A stretch of DNA of 64,000 nucleotides from Pseudomonadota bacterium (GTDB lineage: Bacteria; Pseudomonadota; Gammaproteobacteria; Enterobacterales; Enterobacteriaceae). Shown here one piece after another: positions 9,549 to 20,072 of this stretch; position 1 is the first letter of the stretch; every line of letters starts with the position of its first letter. The position numbers were made by a program, and so were the translations under genes. Under the pieces are notes generated by a model, which saw only the letters and a program-made list of their open reading frames with translations, was not told the origin of the DNA and did not search any database. The DNA lies in the NCBI GenBank assembly GCA_018261615.1, contig JAGTSE010000012.1, forward strand, positions 1-64,000, read 5' to 3'.

Positions 9549-9569
9549 ACATTGCAAAAATTGCAATGT
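9549..9569. promoter_or_regulatory. probable IlvY operator
   Basis: A perfect 21-bp palindrome, ACATTGCAA-AAA-TTGCAATGT, 20 bases upstream of the ilvY start. Its position and the TTGCAA half-sites fit the first of the two IlvY operators described for the ilvY-ilvC interval. A candidate weak ilvC promoter follows (TTTAAG near 9589, TATAGT at 9612), as expected for an activator-dependent gene. Confidence 0.7.
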
Positions 9570-9684
9570 GACATTGTTAATATATCAATTTAAGCAACGC
9601 ATTTCCTGTCATATAGTGGGTTCAATCTCGCGAATCAGCGAACTGAACAATAAGCACGACAACACAACATCATGAGGTCTTACC

Positions 9685-11160
9685 ATGGCTAACTACTTTA
9701 ATACACTGAACCTGCGCCAGCAGTTGGCGCAGCTGGGTAAATGCCGCTTTATGGCGCGCGAAGAATTTGCCGATGGCGCAAGCTACCTTCAGGGTAAAAA
9801 AGTGGTCATTGTCGGCTGCGGCGCTCAAGGGCTGAACCAGGGTCTGAACATGCGCGACTCCGGTCTGGATATCTCTTACGCTCTGCGTAAAGAAGCCATC
9901 GCAGAAAAACGCGCCTCCTGGCGTAAAGCGACTGAAAACGGTTTTAAAGTAGGCACCTACGAAGAGCTGATCCCGCAGGCGGATCTGGTTGTTAACCTGA
10001 CGCCGGACAAGCAGCACTCTGACGTTGTGCGCTCCGTACAGCCACTGATGAAAGATGGCGCGGCGCTGGGTTACTCCCACGGTTTTAACATCGTCGAAGT
10101 GGGCGAGCAGATCCGTAAAGACATCACCGTCGTGATGGTGGCACCGAAGTGCCCGGGTACGGAAGTGCGTGAAGAGTACAAACGCGGCTTTGGCGTACCG
10201 ACGCTTATCGCTGTTCACCCGGAAAACGATCCGAAAGGCGAAGGCATGGCGATTGCCAAAGCGTGGGCTGCAGCAACCGGTGGCCATCGCGCAGGTGTTC
10301 TGGAATCCTCTTTCGTAGCGGAAGTGAAATCTGACCTGATGGGCGAGCAGACCATTCTCTGCGGTATGTTACAGGCCGGTTCTCTGCTGTGCTTCGATAA
10401 GCTGGTGGGCGAAGGTACTGACCCGGCTTATGCAGAAAAGCTGATCCAGTTTGGCTGGGAAACCGTGACCGAAGCCCTGAAGCAGGGCGGGATCACGCTG
10501 ATGATGGATCGTTTGTCTAACCCGGCGAAACTGCGTGCTTATGCGCTGTCCGAACAACTGAAAGGCATCATGGCGCCGCTGTTCCAGAAACATATGGATG
10601 ACATCATCTCCGGCGAATTCTCTTCCGGCATGATGGCTGATTGGGCCAACGACGATAAAAAACTGCTGACCTGGCGTGAAGAGACCGGTAAAACCGCGTT
10701 CGAAACTGCGCCGCAGTTTGAAGGCAAAATCAGCGAGCAAGAGTATTTCGACAAAGGCGTACTGATGATTGCGATGGTGAAAGCGGGCGTTGAACTGGCG
10801 TTCGAAACCATGGTGGCTTCTGGCATTATCGAAGAGTCTGCGTACTATGAGTCTTTGCACGAACTGCCGCTGATTGCCAACACCATCGCGCGTAAGCGTC
10901 TGTATGAGATGAACGTCGTGATCTCCGATACCGCTGAGTACGGCAACTATCTGTTCTCTTACGCTTGCGTACCGCTGCTGAAAGAGTTTATGACCACGCT
11001 GCAAACCGGCGATCTGGGCAAAGCGATTGCGGAAGGCGCGGTTGATAATGCGCAGCTGCGTGATGTGAACGAAGCGATTCGCGGCCATGCGATTGAAAAA
11101 GTTGGCCAGAAACTGCGTGGCTACATGACGGATATGAAACGTATCGCCGTCGCAAGTTAA
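9685..11160 (+). CDS. ilvC: ketol-acid reductoisomerase (class II)
   Basis: NADPH- and Mg2+-dependent isomeroreductase converting 2-acetolactate to 2,3-dihydroxy-isovalerate, and the ethyl analogue for isoleucine. At 491 residues it is the long class II form with duplicated C-terminal helical domain. The Rossmann motif VGCGAQG lies at residues 43-49. GAGG at 9673 supports the ATG. It is divergent from and controlled by ilvY; acetolactate made by IlvG/M acts as inducer. Confidence 0.97.
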   Translation: MANYFNTLNLRQQLAQLGKCRFMAREEFADGASYLQGKKVVIVGCGAQGLNQGLNMRDSGLDISYALRKEAIAEKRASWRKATENGFKVGTYEELIPQADLVVNLTPDKQHSDVVRSVQPLMKDGAALGYSHGFNIVEVGEQIRKDITVVMVAPKCPGTEVREEYKRGFGVPTLIAVHPENDPKGEGMAIAKAWAAATGGHRAGVLESSFVAEVKSDLMGEQTILCGMLQAGSLLCFDKLVGEGTDPAYAEKLIQFGWETVTEALKQGGITLMMDRLSNPAKLRAYALSEQLKGIMAPLFQKHMDDIISGEFSSGMMADWANDDKKLLTWREETGKTAFETAPQFEGKISEQEYFDKGVLMIAMVKAGVELAFETMVASGIIEESAYYESLHELPLIANTIARKRLYEMNVVISDTAEYGNYLFSYACVPLLKEFMTTLQTGDLGKAIAEGAVDNAQLRDVNEAIRGHAIEKVGQKLRGYMTDMKRIAVAS

Positions 11161-11272
11161 TTCCCCATCGTCTTTCGGCCAGCGATGTGTTGGCGGTGTT
11201 CGTACACTCCGGTCAGTTACTTCCGGGATGTGCTCACTTGCCGTCTTGCTGTAAGCCGAAATCCATAGGGAA
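11161..11272 (+). repeat. eroded ERIC-like element after ilvC
   Basis: A 112-bp imperfect palindrome begins on the base after the ilvC stop. Ends TTCCC...TTTCGG and CCGAAA...GGGAA are inverted repeats. The interior (GTTGGC.G.GTTC, CCGGTCAGTTACTT, CTCACTTGCCG.CTTGCTG) follows the ERIC consensus, but the centre that normally carries TATGTAAG is missing. I read it as a diverged, centrally deleted ERIC copy in the same orientation as the one at 5057. Confidence 0.6.
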
Positions 11273-11292
11273 TGGCAAGCAGTAACAAACAT

Positions 11293-11326
11293 AGGCCCGG
11301 TAAGCGTTAGCGCCACCGGGCTTTTT
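11293..11326 (+). repeat. REP-like hairpin / terminator between ilvC and ppiC
   Basis: GCCCGGT and ACCGGGC arms around AAGCGTTAGCGCC followed by TTTTT make a REP-type palindrome that can also terminate the ilvC transcript. It ends directly at the ppiC stop codon, so it may serve both convergent genes. Confidence 0.7.
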
Positions 11327-11327
11327 A

Positions 11328-11657
<330 letters not shown>

Positions 11658-11658
11658 T

Positions 11659-11769
11659 TATACACTTCGATCTCTTTGTTGGCTGCGTTTGTTCACCTGG
11701 TGACTTACTGCTGTAAGTGCCTGAGGATTCAACTTTGCTGCTTTGATGTAGTCTGAATGATGTTGTGTA
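11659..11769 (+). repeat. eroded ERIC-like element upstream of rep
   Basis: About 111 bp with short inverted ends (TACAC at 11661, GTGTA at 11765) and an interior resembling ERIC: GTTGGCTGCG, GTTCACCTGGTGACTTACTGCTGTAAGTGCCTGAGGAT split by mismatches, then TTGCTGCTTTGATG. It occupies most of the ppiC-rep gap and its right end lies 38 bases before the rep start. Confidence 0.6.
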
Positions 11770-11806
11770 CGTTTTCTCCCTCCGTTTTTCATTGAGTGAT
11801 CTTTTT

Positions 11807-13828
11807 ATGCGTTTGAACCCCGGACAACAACAAGCCGTCGAATTCGTCACCGGACCCTGCCTGGTGCTTGCGGGCGCGGGATCCGGTAAAACTCGTGTGA
11901 TCACCAACAAAATCGCTCATCTGATCCGCGGCTGCGGCTATCAGGCAAAACATATCGCGGCGGTAACGTTTACTAACAAAGCGGCGCGCGAAATGAAAGA
12001 GCGTGTAGCGCAGACGCTGGGGCGCAAAGAGGCGCGAGGTTTGATGATCTCCACCTTTCACACGCTGGGGTTAACGATTATTAAGCGTGAATTCGCCGCG
12101 CTGGGGATGAAATCCAACTTTTCGCTGTTTGATGATACCGATCAGGTCGCGCTGCTGAAAGATCTGACCGAAGGGCTGATCGACGATGATAAAGCGGTGT
12201 TGCAGCAACTGATCTCCACGATCTCAAACTGGAAAAACGATCTGCTGACACCGCAGCAGGCTGCCGCACAGGCAAAAGGCGAGCGCGATCGTATCTTTGC
12301 TCACTGCTATAGCCTGTACGATAGCCATATGAAATCGTGCAATGTGCTCGACTTCGATGACTTGATTTTGCTGCCGACACTGTTATTGCAGCGCAATGAA
12401 GAGGTGCGCGAACGCTGGCAGAACAGGATTCGTTACCTGCTGGTGGATGAATATCAGGATACCAATACCAGCCAGTATGAGTTGGTAAAATTGCTGGTGG
12501 GGCAGCGCGCGCGCTTTACCGTGGTGGGCGATGACGATCAGTCGATCTACTCCTGGCGCGGTGCGCGCCCGCAAAACCTGGTGCTACTGAGCCAGGATTT
12601 TCCGGCGTTGCAGGTGATTAAGCTGGAGCAAAACTACCGCTCATCCGGGCGTATTCTGAAGGCGGCAAACATTCTGATCGCCAACAACCCACACGTATTT
12701 GAAAAGCGTCTTTTTTCAGAGCTGGGCTACGGGCCGGAGCTGAAGATCCTTAGCGCAAATCACGAAGAACATGAAGCCGAACGTGTTACCGGAGAGCTGA
12801 TCGCCCATCACTTCGTCAACAAAACCCAGTACAAAGATTATGCGATTCTCTATCGCGGTAACCATCAGTCGCGGGTGTTTGAAAAATTCCTGATGCAGAA
12901 CCGCATCCCGTACAAGATCTCGGGCGGTACGTCGTTTTTCTCGCGTCCGGAAATCAAAGACCTGCTGGCTTACTTGCGCGTGCTGACCAATACGGAAGAC
13001 GATAGTGCGTTTTTGCGGATTGTGAATACGCCGAAGCGTGAGATTGGCTCAGCTACCCTGCAAAAGTTGGGGGAGTGGGCGATGCTGCGTAACAAAGGCC
13101 TGTTTGCCGCCAGCTTTGATGTTGGCCTGAATCAGACGCTCACTGGGCGTGGCTATGAATCATTGACGCGCTTTACGCAGTGGCTTGGCGATGTGCAGCA
13201 GTTATCTGAGCGTGAGCCGATTGCAGCGGTGCGAGATTTGATTCACGGCATTGACTATGAATCCTGGCTGTTTGAAACCTCGCCCAGCCCGAAAGCCGCC
13301 GAGATGCGGATGAAAAATGTCAACACGCTGTTCGGCTGGATGACGGAAATGCTGGAAGGAAACGAACTGGATGAGCCGATGACGCTGGCGGAAGTGGTCA
13401 CGCGTTTTACCCTGCGCGATATGATGGAGCGCGGTGAGAGCGATGACGAATCTGATCAGGTGCAGCTAATGACGCTGCACGCCTCCAAAGGGCTGGAATT
13501 TCCGTATGTCTTCCTGGTCGGTATGGAAGAGGGATTATTGCCGCACCAGAGCAGTATCGATGAGGATAACGTCGATGAAGAGCGCCGCCTTGCCTATGTG
13601 GGTATCACCCGGGCGCAGAAAGAGCTGATTTTCACCCTCTGTAAGGAGCGCCGTCAGTATGGTGAACTGGTGCGCCCGGAGCCCAGCCGTTTCCTGCTGG
13701 AATTACCGCAGGATGACCTGAGCTGGGAGCAGGAGCGAAAAGTGGTGAGCGCTGAAGAGAGGATGCACAAAGGTCAGGCCAACGTAGCAAATATTCGCGC
13801 CATGCTGGCGAAGGCGAAAGAGAAGTAA
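11807..13828 (+). CDS. rep: ATP-dependent DNA helicase Rep
   Basis: Superfamily 1A 3'-5' helicase that travels with the replisome and clears bound proteins ahead of the fork. From ATG 11807 it has 673 residues, the usual Rep length. Motif I AGAGSGKT is at 22-29, the Walker B DEYQDTN near 214, QSIYSWRGA near 240 and [13 protein letters not shown] near 557. The same frame opens upstream at a GTG (11765) within the ERIC-like repeat, but the conserved N-terminus [12 protein letters not shown] points to 11807. Only a weak GAGTG ribosome-binding site is visible. Confidence 0.96.
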   Translation: MRLNPGQQQAVEFVTGPCLVLAGAGSGKTRVITNKIAHLIRGCGYQAKHIAAVTFTNKAAREMKERVAQTLGRKEARGLMISTFHTLGLTIIKREFAALGMKSNFSLFDDTDQVALLKDLTEGLIDDDKAVLQQLISTISNWKNDLLTPQQAAAQAKGERDRIFAHCYSLYDSHMKSCNVLDFDDLILLPTLLLQRNEEVRERWQNRIRYLLVDEYQDTNTSQYELVKLLVGQRARFTVVGDDDQSIYSWRGARPQNLVLLSQDFPALQVIKLEQNYRSSGRILKAANILIANNPHVFEKRLFSELGYGPELKILSANHEEHEAERVTGELIAHHFVNKTQYKDYAILYRGNHQSRVFEKFLMQNRIPYKISGGTSFFSRPEIKDLLAYLRVLTNTEDDSAFLRIVNTPKREIGSATLQKLGEWAMLRNKGLFAASFDVGLNQTLTGRGYESLTRFTQWLGDVQQLSEREPIAAVRDLIHGIDYESWLFETSPSPKAAEMRMKNVNTLFGWMTEMLEGNELDEPMTLAEVVTRFTLRDMMERGESDDESDQVQLMTLHASKGLEFPYVFLVGMEEGLLPHQSSIDEDNVDEERRLAYVGITRAQKELIFTLCKERRQYGELVRPEPSRFLLELPQDDLSWEQERKVVSAEERMHKGQANVANIRAMLAKAKEK

Positions 13829-13830
13829 AA

Positions 13831-13868
13831 AAGCCCGGTCAATATGGGGTCAGTCCAATACCGGGCTT
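13831..13868. terminator. shared terminator of rep and gppA
   Basis: AAGCCCGGT (13831-13839) pairs with ACCGGGCTT (13860-13868) across a 20-base loop between the convergent rep and gppA stop codons. A-rich sequence on the left gives a T-tract for the minus-strand transcript, so it best terminates gppA. Confidence 0.7.
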
Positions 13869-13873
13869 CACAC

Positions 13874-15358
13874 TTACTGGATTTCCAGCGGCCAGTGGAC
13901 GTAGCTTTGCCACTGGCTTTCCTGCTCGATTAACTCCGCGCCCAGCGGGTGACTTTTCAGCCAGCCCAGCGGCAATGATAGCGTCAGTTTTTCTCCTTGT
14001 GCGCTGACGATAATTTCCGGCAACAAATCGTCGCGACGGCGGCTGGCAAAAATAATCGCCAGGCGCAGCAGGCGGCAGAGATGTTCCGCAACGCGCGGTG
14101 GGACGGCGTTTTGCTGATGCAGGGAAGAGAGATCGACAGCGTTGGTCTGATTCAGCAGCAGCGTAGCGAGCAGTTTTTTCTGTGCTGGCGTAAAGCCCGG
14201 GAGATCGAGATTACGTACCAACCATGCTGCATGCAGCGGTGCCTGTTTAAACTCAATACTCAGACCAATTTCATGCAGTTCGCAGGCAACTTGCAGTATT
14301 TCGATGCTGTAGGCATCAAGTTCCCACTCTTTTTCTACACTCAGCGCAAAGCGTTTTGCTAGCGCAGTTACGCGACGGGCTTGATCGGTATCGATAATAA
14401 AACGGCGCTGGATATTGCGCAGCGTACGGCTGCGAATATCCTGATCAACCGCCAGATGCAGCATGCCGTAGACCAGCCCTTCACGCAGCGCGCCGCCGGC
14501 TAGTGTCATGCTGGCAATATTCATCTCGGTGAAGATTGCGATCAGAATCGCCAGCCCACTAGGAAAGACCAGCGCGCGCTCCAGCGTCAGACCTTCGATC
14601 TCCAGCTCTTCAAGCCGCCCGCACTGAATAGCGCGCTGCTTAAGCTGCTGAAGTTTGGCGAGAGTAATGCGTTCATCCATGCCCTGCGCCATCATGATTT
14701 CTTGCAGGGCCTGCACGGTGCCGGATGCGCCAACGCACACTTTCCAGCCGTGCCGACGAAGCTCATCGGCGACCGGACGCAGCACTTCACGCGCAGCATG
14801 CTCTGCGGCGTCGAAATTTTCCTGTCCGAGATTGCGGTCGGTAAAAAAACGTTCAAGCCAGGTGACGCAGCCCATCGACAAACTAAACAGCGAAGTGGTT
14901 TGCGCGCCGGTGCCAGTCACCAGCTCGGTGCTGGCGCCGCCGATATCCACCACCAGACGCTGATCCGCACCGCCGGTGGTATGCGCCACACCTTGATAAA
15001 TCAGGCGCGCTTCCTCTTCGCCGCTGATAACCTGCACCGGGCAACCGAGGATGACTTGCGCTTTGTTGAGGAATTCCTGGGCGTTGACCGCCAGACGGAG
15101 CGTGGCGGTTGCCACAACGCGGATTTGCTGTGCTGGAATATCCTGAAGACGCTCTGAAAACAGACGCAGACACTGCCAGCCGCGTTCCATCGCTTCCTGG
15201 GAAAGCTGATTTTCACTGCTCAGGCCCGCCGCCAGGCGAACCTTGCGTTTGATGCGGGAAAGCGTCTGAATGCTTCCCGCCACCTCGCGCACAACCAGCA
15301 TATGAAAACTGTTGGAACCAAGATCAATGGCGGCATAGAGCGAGGCGGAACCAAGCAT
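13874..15358 (-). CDS. gppA: guanosine pentaphosphatase / exopolyphosphatase
   Basis: Converts pppGpp to ppGpp and can degrade polyphosphate; Ppx/GppA family with an actin-like ATPase fold. Start chosen at 15358 ([20 protein letters not shown]), giving 494 residues as in E. coli. The frame extends 15 codons further but those would run into rhlB. Phosphate-binding motifs [12 protein letters not shown] near residue 10 and [11 protein letters not shown] near 145 are present. It starts seven bases after the rhlB stop and is probably cotranscribed with it. Confidence 0.95.
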   Translation of the reverse strand: MLGSASLYAAIDLGSNSFHMLVVREVAGSIQTLSRIKRKVRLAAGLSSENQLSQEAMERGWQCLRLFSERLQDIPAQQIRVVATATLRLAVNAQEFLNKAQVILGCPVQVISGEEEARLIYQGVAHTTGGADQRLVVDIGGASTELVTGTGAQTTSLFSLSMGCVTWLERFFTDRNLGQENFDAAEHAAREVLRPVADELRRHGWKVCVGASGTVQALQEIMMAQGMDERITLAKLQQLKQRAIQCGRLEELEIEGLTLERALVFPSGLAILIAIFTEMNIASMTLAGGALREGLVYGMLHLAVDQDIRSRTLRNIQRRFIIDTDQARRVTALAKRFALSVEKEWELDAYSIEILQVACELHEIGLSIEFKQAPLHAAWLVRNLDLPGFTPAQKKLLATLLLNQTNAVDLSSLHQQNAVPPRVAEHLCRLLRLAIIFASRRRDDLLPEIIVSAQGEKLTLSLPLGWLKSHPLGAELIEQESQWQSYVHWPLEIQ

Positions 15359-15365
15359 ATTTTTT

Positions 15366-16634
15366 TTAACCTGAACGACGGCGATTACGTGGCGCACCAC
15401 CACTGCGGCGTGGGCCGTTACCTGAGCGCGAACGCGTCAGGCGTTTCGGCGGCGGTAATTCGCTGAGCAGCGCATCCGGATTGTATTTGCTCACCGGAAT
15501 TGAGTGCCCGATATACGTTTCAATCGCGGGCAGGTTCAGCGCGTACTCTTCACAAGCAAGGCTGATAGAGTTGCCGCTGGCGCCCGCACGACCCGTACGA
15601 CCGATGCGGTGCACGTAGTCTTCGCAGTCGTCCGGTAGGTCGTAGTTGAAGACGTGGGTAACGGCCGGAATATGCAGACCGCGCGCCGCAACGTCTGTAG
15701 CAACCAGAATATCGAGATCGCCGCGGGTAAATTCATCAAGAATACGCAGGCGCTTTTTCTGGGCTACGTCGCCAGTCAGCAGACCAACGCGATGACCATC
15801 GGCAGCCAGATGGCCCCAGATATCTTCACAGCGGTGTTTAGTATTGGCGAAAATAATGGCGCGATCTGGCCACTCTTCTTCAATCAACGTTTGCAGCAGA
15901 CGCATTTTCTCTTCATTAGAAGGATAGAAAAGCTCTTCTTTGATGCGGTGGCCGGTTTTCTGTTCCGGTTCCACTTCGACGTATTCTGCGTTGTTCATCT
16001 GCTCGAATGCGAGTTCACGTACCCGATAAGAGAGGGTGGCGGAGAACAGCATGTTCAGACGTTGTGTCACTGCCGGCATGCGGCGGAACAGCCAACGAAT
16101 ATCTTTAATAAAGCCCAGATCGTACATACGATCTGCTTCGTCCAGCACCACGACCTGCACTGCGGCCAGGTTAATATGGTTCTGTTTGGTGTAATCGATC
16201 ATACGACCGGTTGTGCCGATCAGAATATCGACGCCGCTTTCCAGCACTTTGAGCTGTTTGTCGTAACCATCGCCGCCGTAAGCGAGACCCAGTTTCAGGC
16301 CTGTTGACTGCGCAAGCGGTTCTGCATCGGCATGAATTTGTACCGCAAGTTCACGCGTCGGCGCCATAATAATTGCGCGTGGCTGGTTCACTTTACGGTC
16401 TTCGATCGCCGGGTGAGAGAGAAGATAATGAAACGTTGACGTTAAAAACGCCATCGTTTTACCGGTACCGGTTTGCGCCTGACCTGCAACGTCACGGCCC
16501 GCCAGCGTCAGCGGAAGAGCCAGAGCCTGTATAGGCGTGCAGTTATGAAACCCTTTATATTCAAGGGCTTCGATCACCTTTGGGTGCAGGGCGAAGTCGG
16601 AAAACTTCTGTTCAGTTAAATGTGTTTTGCTCAT
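15366..16634 (-). CDS. rhlB: ATP-dependent RNA helicase RhlB
   Basis: DEAD-box helicase that unwinds structured RNA for the RNA degradosome (binds RNase E). Its 422 residues include the Q motif ([13 protein letters not shown]), motif I AQTGTGKT near residue 50, VLDEADRM near 165, SAT near 197 and [10 protein letters not shown] near 345. A basic Arg/Gly tail follows ([13 protein letters not shown]...), where RNase E contact and RNA binding are expected. It diverges from trxA. Confidence 0.96.
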   Translation of the reverse strand: MSKTHLTEQKFSDFALHPKVIEALEYKGFHNCTPIQALALPLTLAGRDVAGQAQTGTGKTMAFLTSTFHYLLSHPAIEDRKVNQPRAIIMAPTRELAVQIHADAEPLAQSTGLKLGLAYGGDGYDKQLKVLESGVDILIGTTGRMIDYTKQNHINLAAVQVVVLDEADRMYDLGFIKDIRWLFRRMPAVTQRLNMLFSATLSYRVRELAFEQMNNAEYVEVEPEQKTGHRIKEELFYPSNEEKMRLLQTLIEEEWPDRAIIFANTKHRCEDIWGHLAADGHRVGLLTGDVAQKKRLRILDEFTRGDLDILVATDVAARGLHIPAVTHVFNYDLPDDCEDYVHRIGRTGRAGASGNSISLACEEYALNLPAIETYIGHSIPVSKYNPDALLSELPPPKRLTRSRSGNGPRRSGGAPRNRRRSG

Positions 16635-16778
16635 AGTGTGGTAGAATATCAGCTTACTATTGCTTTACGAAAGCGTATCCGGTGAAATAAAGTCAACCTT
16701 TAGTTGGTTATTGTGGCATCAATACGTTGCTGTTTTATGCTACACCAACACACCAGGCTTATTCCTGTGGAGTTATAT

Positions 16779-17108
16779 ATGAGCGATAAAATTATTCACC
16801 TGACTGACGATAGTTTTGACACGGATGTACTCAAAGCGGACGGGCTTGTTCTCGTTGATTTCTGGGCAGAGTGGTGTGGACCGTGCAAAATGATCGCCCC
16901 GATTCTGGATGAAGTCGCTAATGAGTACGAAGGCAAACTGACCATTGCGAAACTGAATATCGACCAGAACCCAGGCACCGCGCCGAAGTACGGTATTCGT
17001 GGTATCCCAACCCTGCTGCTGTTTAAAAACGGTGAAGTGGCGGCGACCAAAGTGGGTGCCTTGTCCAAAGGCCAACTGAAAGAGTTCCTGGACGCCAACC
17101 TGGCGTAA
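16779..17108 (+). CDS. trxA: thioredoxin 1
   Basis: A 109-residue thioredoxin, the main cytosolic protein disulfide reductant, electron donor to ribonucleotide reductase and PAPS reductase. The redox motif WCGPC is at residues 32-36 and the cis-proline in [11 protein letters not shown] near 72-77. The true start is ATG 16779 ([11 protein letters not shown]) after a GGAG site; the frame opens earlier at 16704 without support. The sequence is nearly identical to the E. coli protein. Confidence 0.97.
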   Translation: MSDKIIHLTDDSFDTDVLKADGLVLVDFWAEWCGPCKMIAPILDEVANEYEGKLTIAKLNIDQNPGTAPKYGIRGIPTLLLFKNGEVAATKVGALSKGQLKEFLDANLA

Positions 17109-17265
17109 TCTCAGGTCCTGCCGGTGCGTCAGTCGTCCTAATTTTTTAGGATCGCTGGACGCCCGGCTTCTGCCGTGCTAATTTAGTTTTGACTTCGTTT
17201 TGAACATACCTTTAGTTGTTTGAACCTTGCATTACCCGATACTTCCCGCAGAGCAATATCGCCGC

Positions 17266-17364
17266 GACGGAAGTAAACAGATTCCGGGCTTATCACTCAT
17301 TCCGTCTTATCGTTTCAGTTCTGCGTACTTTCTTGTGACCAGGCACCGATCAGATATGAGTTGA
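17266..17364 (+). pseudogene. rhoL: rhoL leader ORF remnant without start codon
   Basis: The 343-base gap between trxA and rho holds a frame that aligns codon by codon with the E. coli RhoL leader peptide as I recall it (33 residues, ending SSAYSPVTRQRKDMSR). Here it reads ...SYRFSSAYFLVTRHRSDMS then TGA. The codon in the ATG position is GAC (17266), and the stop comes one codon earlier (CGA to TGA). No ATG or GTG opens the frame; the only possible initiator is a TTG at 17227, 13 codons upstream and without a good ribosome-binding site. The nucleotide sequence of the leader between the remnant and rho is highly conserved, so the RNA may still regulate rho. Confidence 0.6.
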
Positions 17365-17451
17365 TGGCCGTTAACAGGCATGGATGACCCTGCCATACCA
17401 TTCACAACATTAAGTTCGAGATTTACCCCGAGTTTAAGAACCCACACCATT

Positions 17452-18711
17452 ATGAATCTTACCGAATTAAAGAATACGCCGGTTTCTGAGCTGATCACTC
17501 TCGGCGAAAATATGGGGCTGGAAAACCTGGCCCGTATGCGCAAACAGGACATCATTTTCGCCATCCTGAAGCAGCACGCGAAGAGTGGCGAAGATATCTT
17601 TGGCGACGGTGTGCTGGAGATTCTGCAGGATGGATTTGGCTTCCTCCGTTCCGCAGACAGCTCCTATCTCGCCGGCCCTGACGACATCTACGTATCCCCC
17701 AGCCAAATCCGCCGTTTCAACCTTCGCACTGGCGACACCATTTCAGGTAAGATTCGCCCACCTAAAGAAGGTGAACGTTACTTCGCATTGCTGAAAGTTA
17801 ACGAGGTGAATTTCGATAAGCCGGAAAACGCGCGCAATAAAATTCTGTTCGAAAACTTAACGCCGCTGCACGCAAACTCTCGTCTGCGTATGGAGCGTGG
17901 TAATGGTTCGACCGAAGACTTAACCGCTCGCGTACTGGATCTGGCATCGCCGATCGGTCGCGGTCAGCGCGGTCTGATTGTTGCACCGCCGAAAGCGGGT
18001 AAAACCATGCTGCTGCAGAACATCGCCCAGAGCATTGCGTATAACCATCCGGATTGCGTCCTGATGGTGTTGCTGATTGACGAACGTCCGGAAGAAGTGA
18101 CGGAAATGCAGCGTCTGGTAAAAGGCGAAGTGGTTGCTTCTACCTTCGATGAACCGGCCTCCCGCCATGTGCAGGTTGCTGAAATGGTTATCGAAAAAGC
18201 CAAACGTCTGGTTGAGCACAAGAAAGACGTTATCATTCTGCTGGATTCCATCACCCGCCTGGCGCGAGCTTACAACACCGTAGTTCCGGCTTCCGGTAAA
18301 GTATTGACGGGTGGTGTGGATGCTAACGCCCTGCATCGTCCAAAGCGTTTCTTCGGTGCTGCGCGTAACGTGGAAGAGGGTGGCAGCCTGACCATTATCG
18401 CGACTGCGTTGATCGATACCGGTTCGAAGATGGATGAAGTGATTTACGAAGAGTTTAAAGGCACCGGTAACATGGAGCTGCATCTCTCCCGTAAGATCGC
18501 AGAAAAACGCGTCTTCCCGGCGATTGATTACAACCGTTCCGGTACGCGTAAAGAAGAACTGCTCACCACTCAGGAAGAGCTGCAGAAGATGTGGATCCTG
18601 CGCAAAATTATCCATCCAATGGGTGAGATTGATGCAATGGAGTTCCTCATCAACAAGCTGGCGATGACGAAGACAAATGATGAATTCTTCGACATGATGA
18701 AGCGCTCTTAA
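17452..18711 (+). CDS. rho: transcription termination factor Rho
   Basis: Hexameric RNA-dependent ATPase that ends transcription at rho-dependent sites. Start at 17452 ([14 protein letters not shown]) gives 419 residues, the standard length; the frame opens earlier at 17380 but that segment is the known leader. It has an N-terminal RNA-binding domain with the cold-shock fold (DGFGFLRS near 60), Walker A PPKAGKT near 178-184, Walker [11 protein letters not shown] near 260 and the R-loop. The long leader with the rhoL remnant is where Rho autoregulates in E. coli. Confidence 0.97.
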   Translation: MNLTELKNTPVSELITLGENMGLENLARMRKQDIIFAILKQHAKSGEDIFGDGVLEILQDGFGFLRSADSSYLAGPDDIYVSPSQIRRFNLRTGDTISGKIRPPKEGERYFALLKVNEVNFDKPENARNKILFENLTPLHANSRLRMERGNGSTEDLTARVLDLASPIGRGQRGLIVAPPKAGKTMLLQNIAQSIAYNHPDCVLMVLLIDERPEEVTEMQRLVKGEVVASTFDEPASRHVQVAEMVIEKAKRLVEHKKDVIILLDSITRLARAYNTVVPASGKVLTGGVDANALHRPKRFFGAARNVEEGGSLTIIATALIDTGSKMDEVIYEEFKGTGNMELHLSRKIAEKRVFPAIDYNRSGTRKEELLTTQEELQKMWILRKIIHPMGEIDAMEFLINKLAMTKTNDEFFDMMKRS

Positions 18712-18728
18712 TACAAATAAACCTCAGA

Positions 18729-18758
18729 AACGCCACGTTTTTACGTGGCGTTTTTTAT
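18729..18758 (+). terminator. rho terminator
   Basis: A perfect 10-bp stem AACGCCACGT/ACGTGGCGTT with a TTTT loop followed by a T-rich tail, 17 bases after the rho stop. It separates rho from the wec operon; the remaining gap to wecA (18759-18955) shows no gene and should hold the wecA promoter. Confidence 0.9.
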
Positions 18759-18955
18759 TTCTGGGCTATACGCTATATGCACCAGGACAGGTATCGTCCA
18801 ACACTGGCGACGGCTGGATGGCGTTTCGAAGGTCAAAACCTTCCATTTGGCTGAAAAGCAAACAATAACGCCTGTGATTGACCTGCATTCTCCTTTTATG
18901 GAGTGTAGCAACGTCGTTATACTGCCAGGATCAACATTTGCTGAGAGCATGCATT

Positions 18956-20059
18956 GTGAGTTTATCCACTGCGATTACTGAATTATTCGGTATTTTCTTG
19001 TTTACAACGGTTTTCCTGTTCTTCGCCCGGAAAATGGCGAAGCACGTTGGCCTGGTAGACAAACCTAACTCCCGAAAACGACACCAGGGGCTGGTTCCAT
19101 TGGTTGGCGGTATTTCAGTTTACGCCGGGATTTGTTTCACTTTCAGCATTACCGACTACTACATTCCCCACGTTGGTCTTTATCTTGCCTGCGCAGGCGT
19201 GCTGGCGTTTGTCGGGGCGCTGGACGATCGTTTCGATATCAGTGTCAAAACCCGCGCAGCTATTCAGACGGTGATTGCCGTTGTGATGATGTGGGCCGGT
19301 AATCTCTACCTTAGCAGCCTCGGCTATATCTTTGGATCCTGGGAGATGGTGCTGGGGCCGTTTGGCTATCTGCTTACGCTGTTTGCCGTCTGGGCGGCTA
19401 TTAATGCGTTTAATATGGTAGACGGCATTGATGGCCTGCTAGGTGGCCTTTCCTGCGTCTCGTTTGCGGCGATGGGTATTATTTTATGGTTTGATGGCCA
19501 GACCAGCCTGGCGCTATGGTGCTTTGCCATGATCGCGGCAATTCTGCCCTATATTCTGCTCAATCTTGGCCTACTGGGGCGGCGTTATAAAGTATTTATG
19601 GGCGATGCCGGCAGCACGCTGATTGGTTTCACCATCATCTGGATTTTACTGGAAACGACTCAGGGTAAGACCCACCCGATAAGCCCGGTGACGGCATTAT
19701 GGATTATTGCTATCCCCTTGATGGACATGGTGGCGATTACCTACCGACGTCTGCGTAAAGGCATGAGTCCGTTCTCACCCGATCGCCAGCATATTCACCA
19801 CCTCATTATGCGGGCGGGTTTCAGTTCCCGTCAGGCATTTGTGCTCATTACGCTCGCTGCGGCAATGCTGGCCAGCATTGGCGTCGTGGCAGAGTATCTT
19901 CATTTTATTCCTGAATGGGTAATGTTGGCATTGTTTTTGCTGGCATTCTTCTTATACGGTTACTGCATCAAGCGCGCCTGGAAAGTTGCGCGCTTAATGA
20001 AACGAGTTAAACGCAGAATGCGCCGTCACAGCGCGTCTAAATCAACACTAACCAAGTAA
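18956..20059 (+). CDS. wecA: UDP-GlcNAc:undecaprenyl-phosphate GlcNAc-1-P transferase
   Basis: Integral membrane enzyme that starts ECA (and many O-antigens) by making undecaprenyl-PP-GlcNAc. A GTG start at 18956 gives 367 residues, the E. coli length; the frame opens earlier at 18878 without homology. About 11 hydrophobic segments. Cytoplasmic catalytic motifs: GALDDRFD near residue 90, NAFNMVDGIDGL near 155, GDAGSTLIGF near 217 and the HIHHL motif near 280. The first 12 residues differ strongly from E. coli WecA. It is the first gene of the ECA operon. Confidence 0.95.
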   Translation: MSLSTAITELFGIFLFTTVFLFFARKMAKHVGLVDKPNSRKRHQGLVPLVGGISVYAGICFTFSITDYYIPHVGLYLACAGVLAFVGALDDRFDISVKTRAAIQTVIAVVMMWAGNLYLSSLGYIFGSWEMVLGPFGYLLTLFAVWAAINAFNMVDGIDGLLGGLSCVSFAAMGIILWFDGQTSLALWCFAMIAAILPYILLNLGLLGRRYKVFMGDAGSTLIGFTIIWILLETTQGKTHPISPVTALWIIAIPLMDMVAITYRRLRKGMSPFSPDRQHIHHLIMRAGFSSRQAFVLITLAAAMLASIGVVAEYLHFIPEWVMLALFLLAFFLYGYCIKRAWKVARLMKRVKRRMRRHSASKSTLTK

Positions 20060-20072
20060 ATCCGGGAAAGCG

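Noticed and set aside
11765..11806. In-frame GTG giving Rep 14 extra residues
   Set aside because: It lies inside the ERIC-like repeat, has no ribosome-binding site, and the conserved Rep N-terminus starts at 11807.
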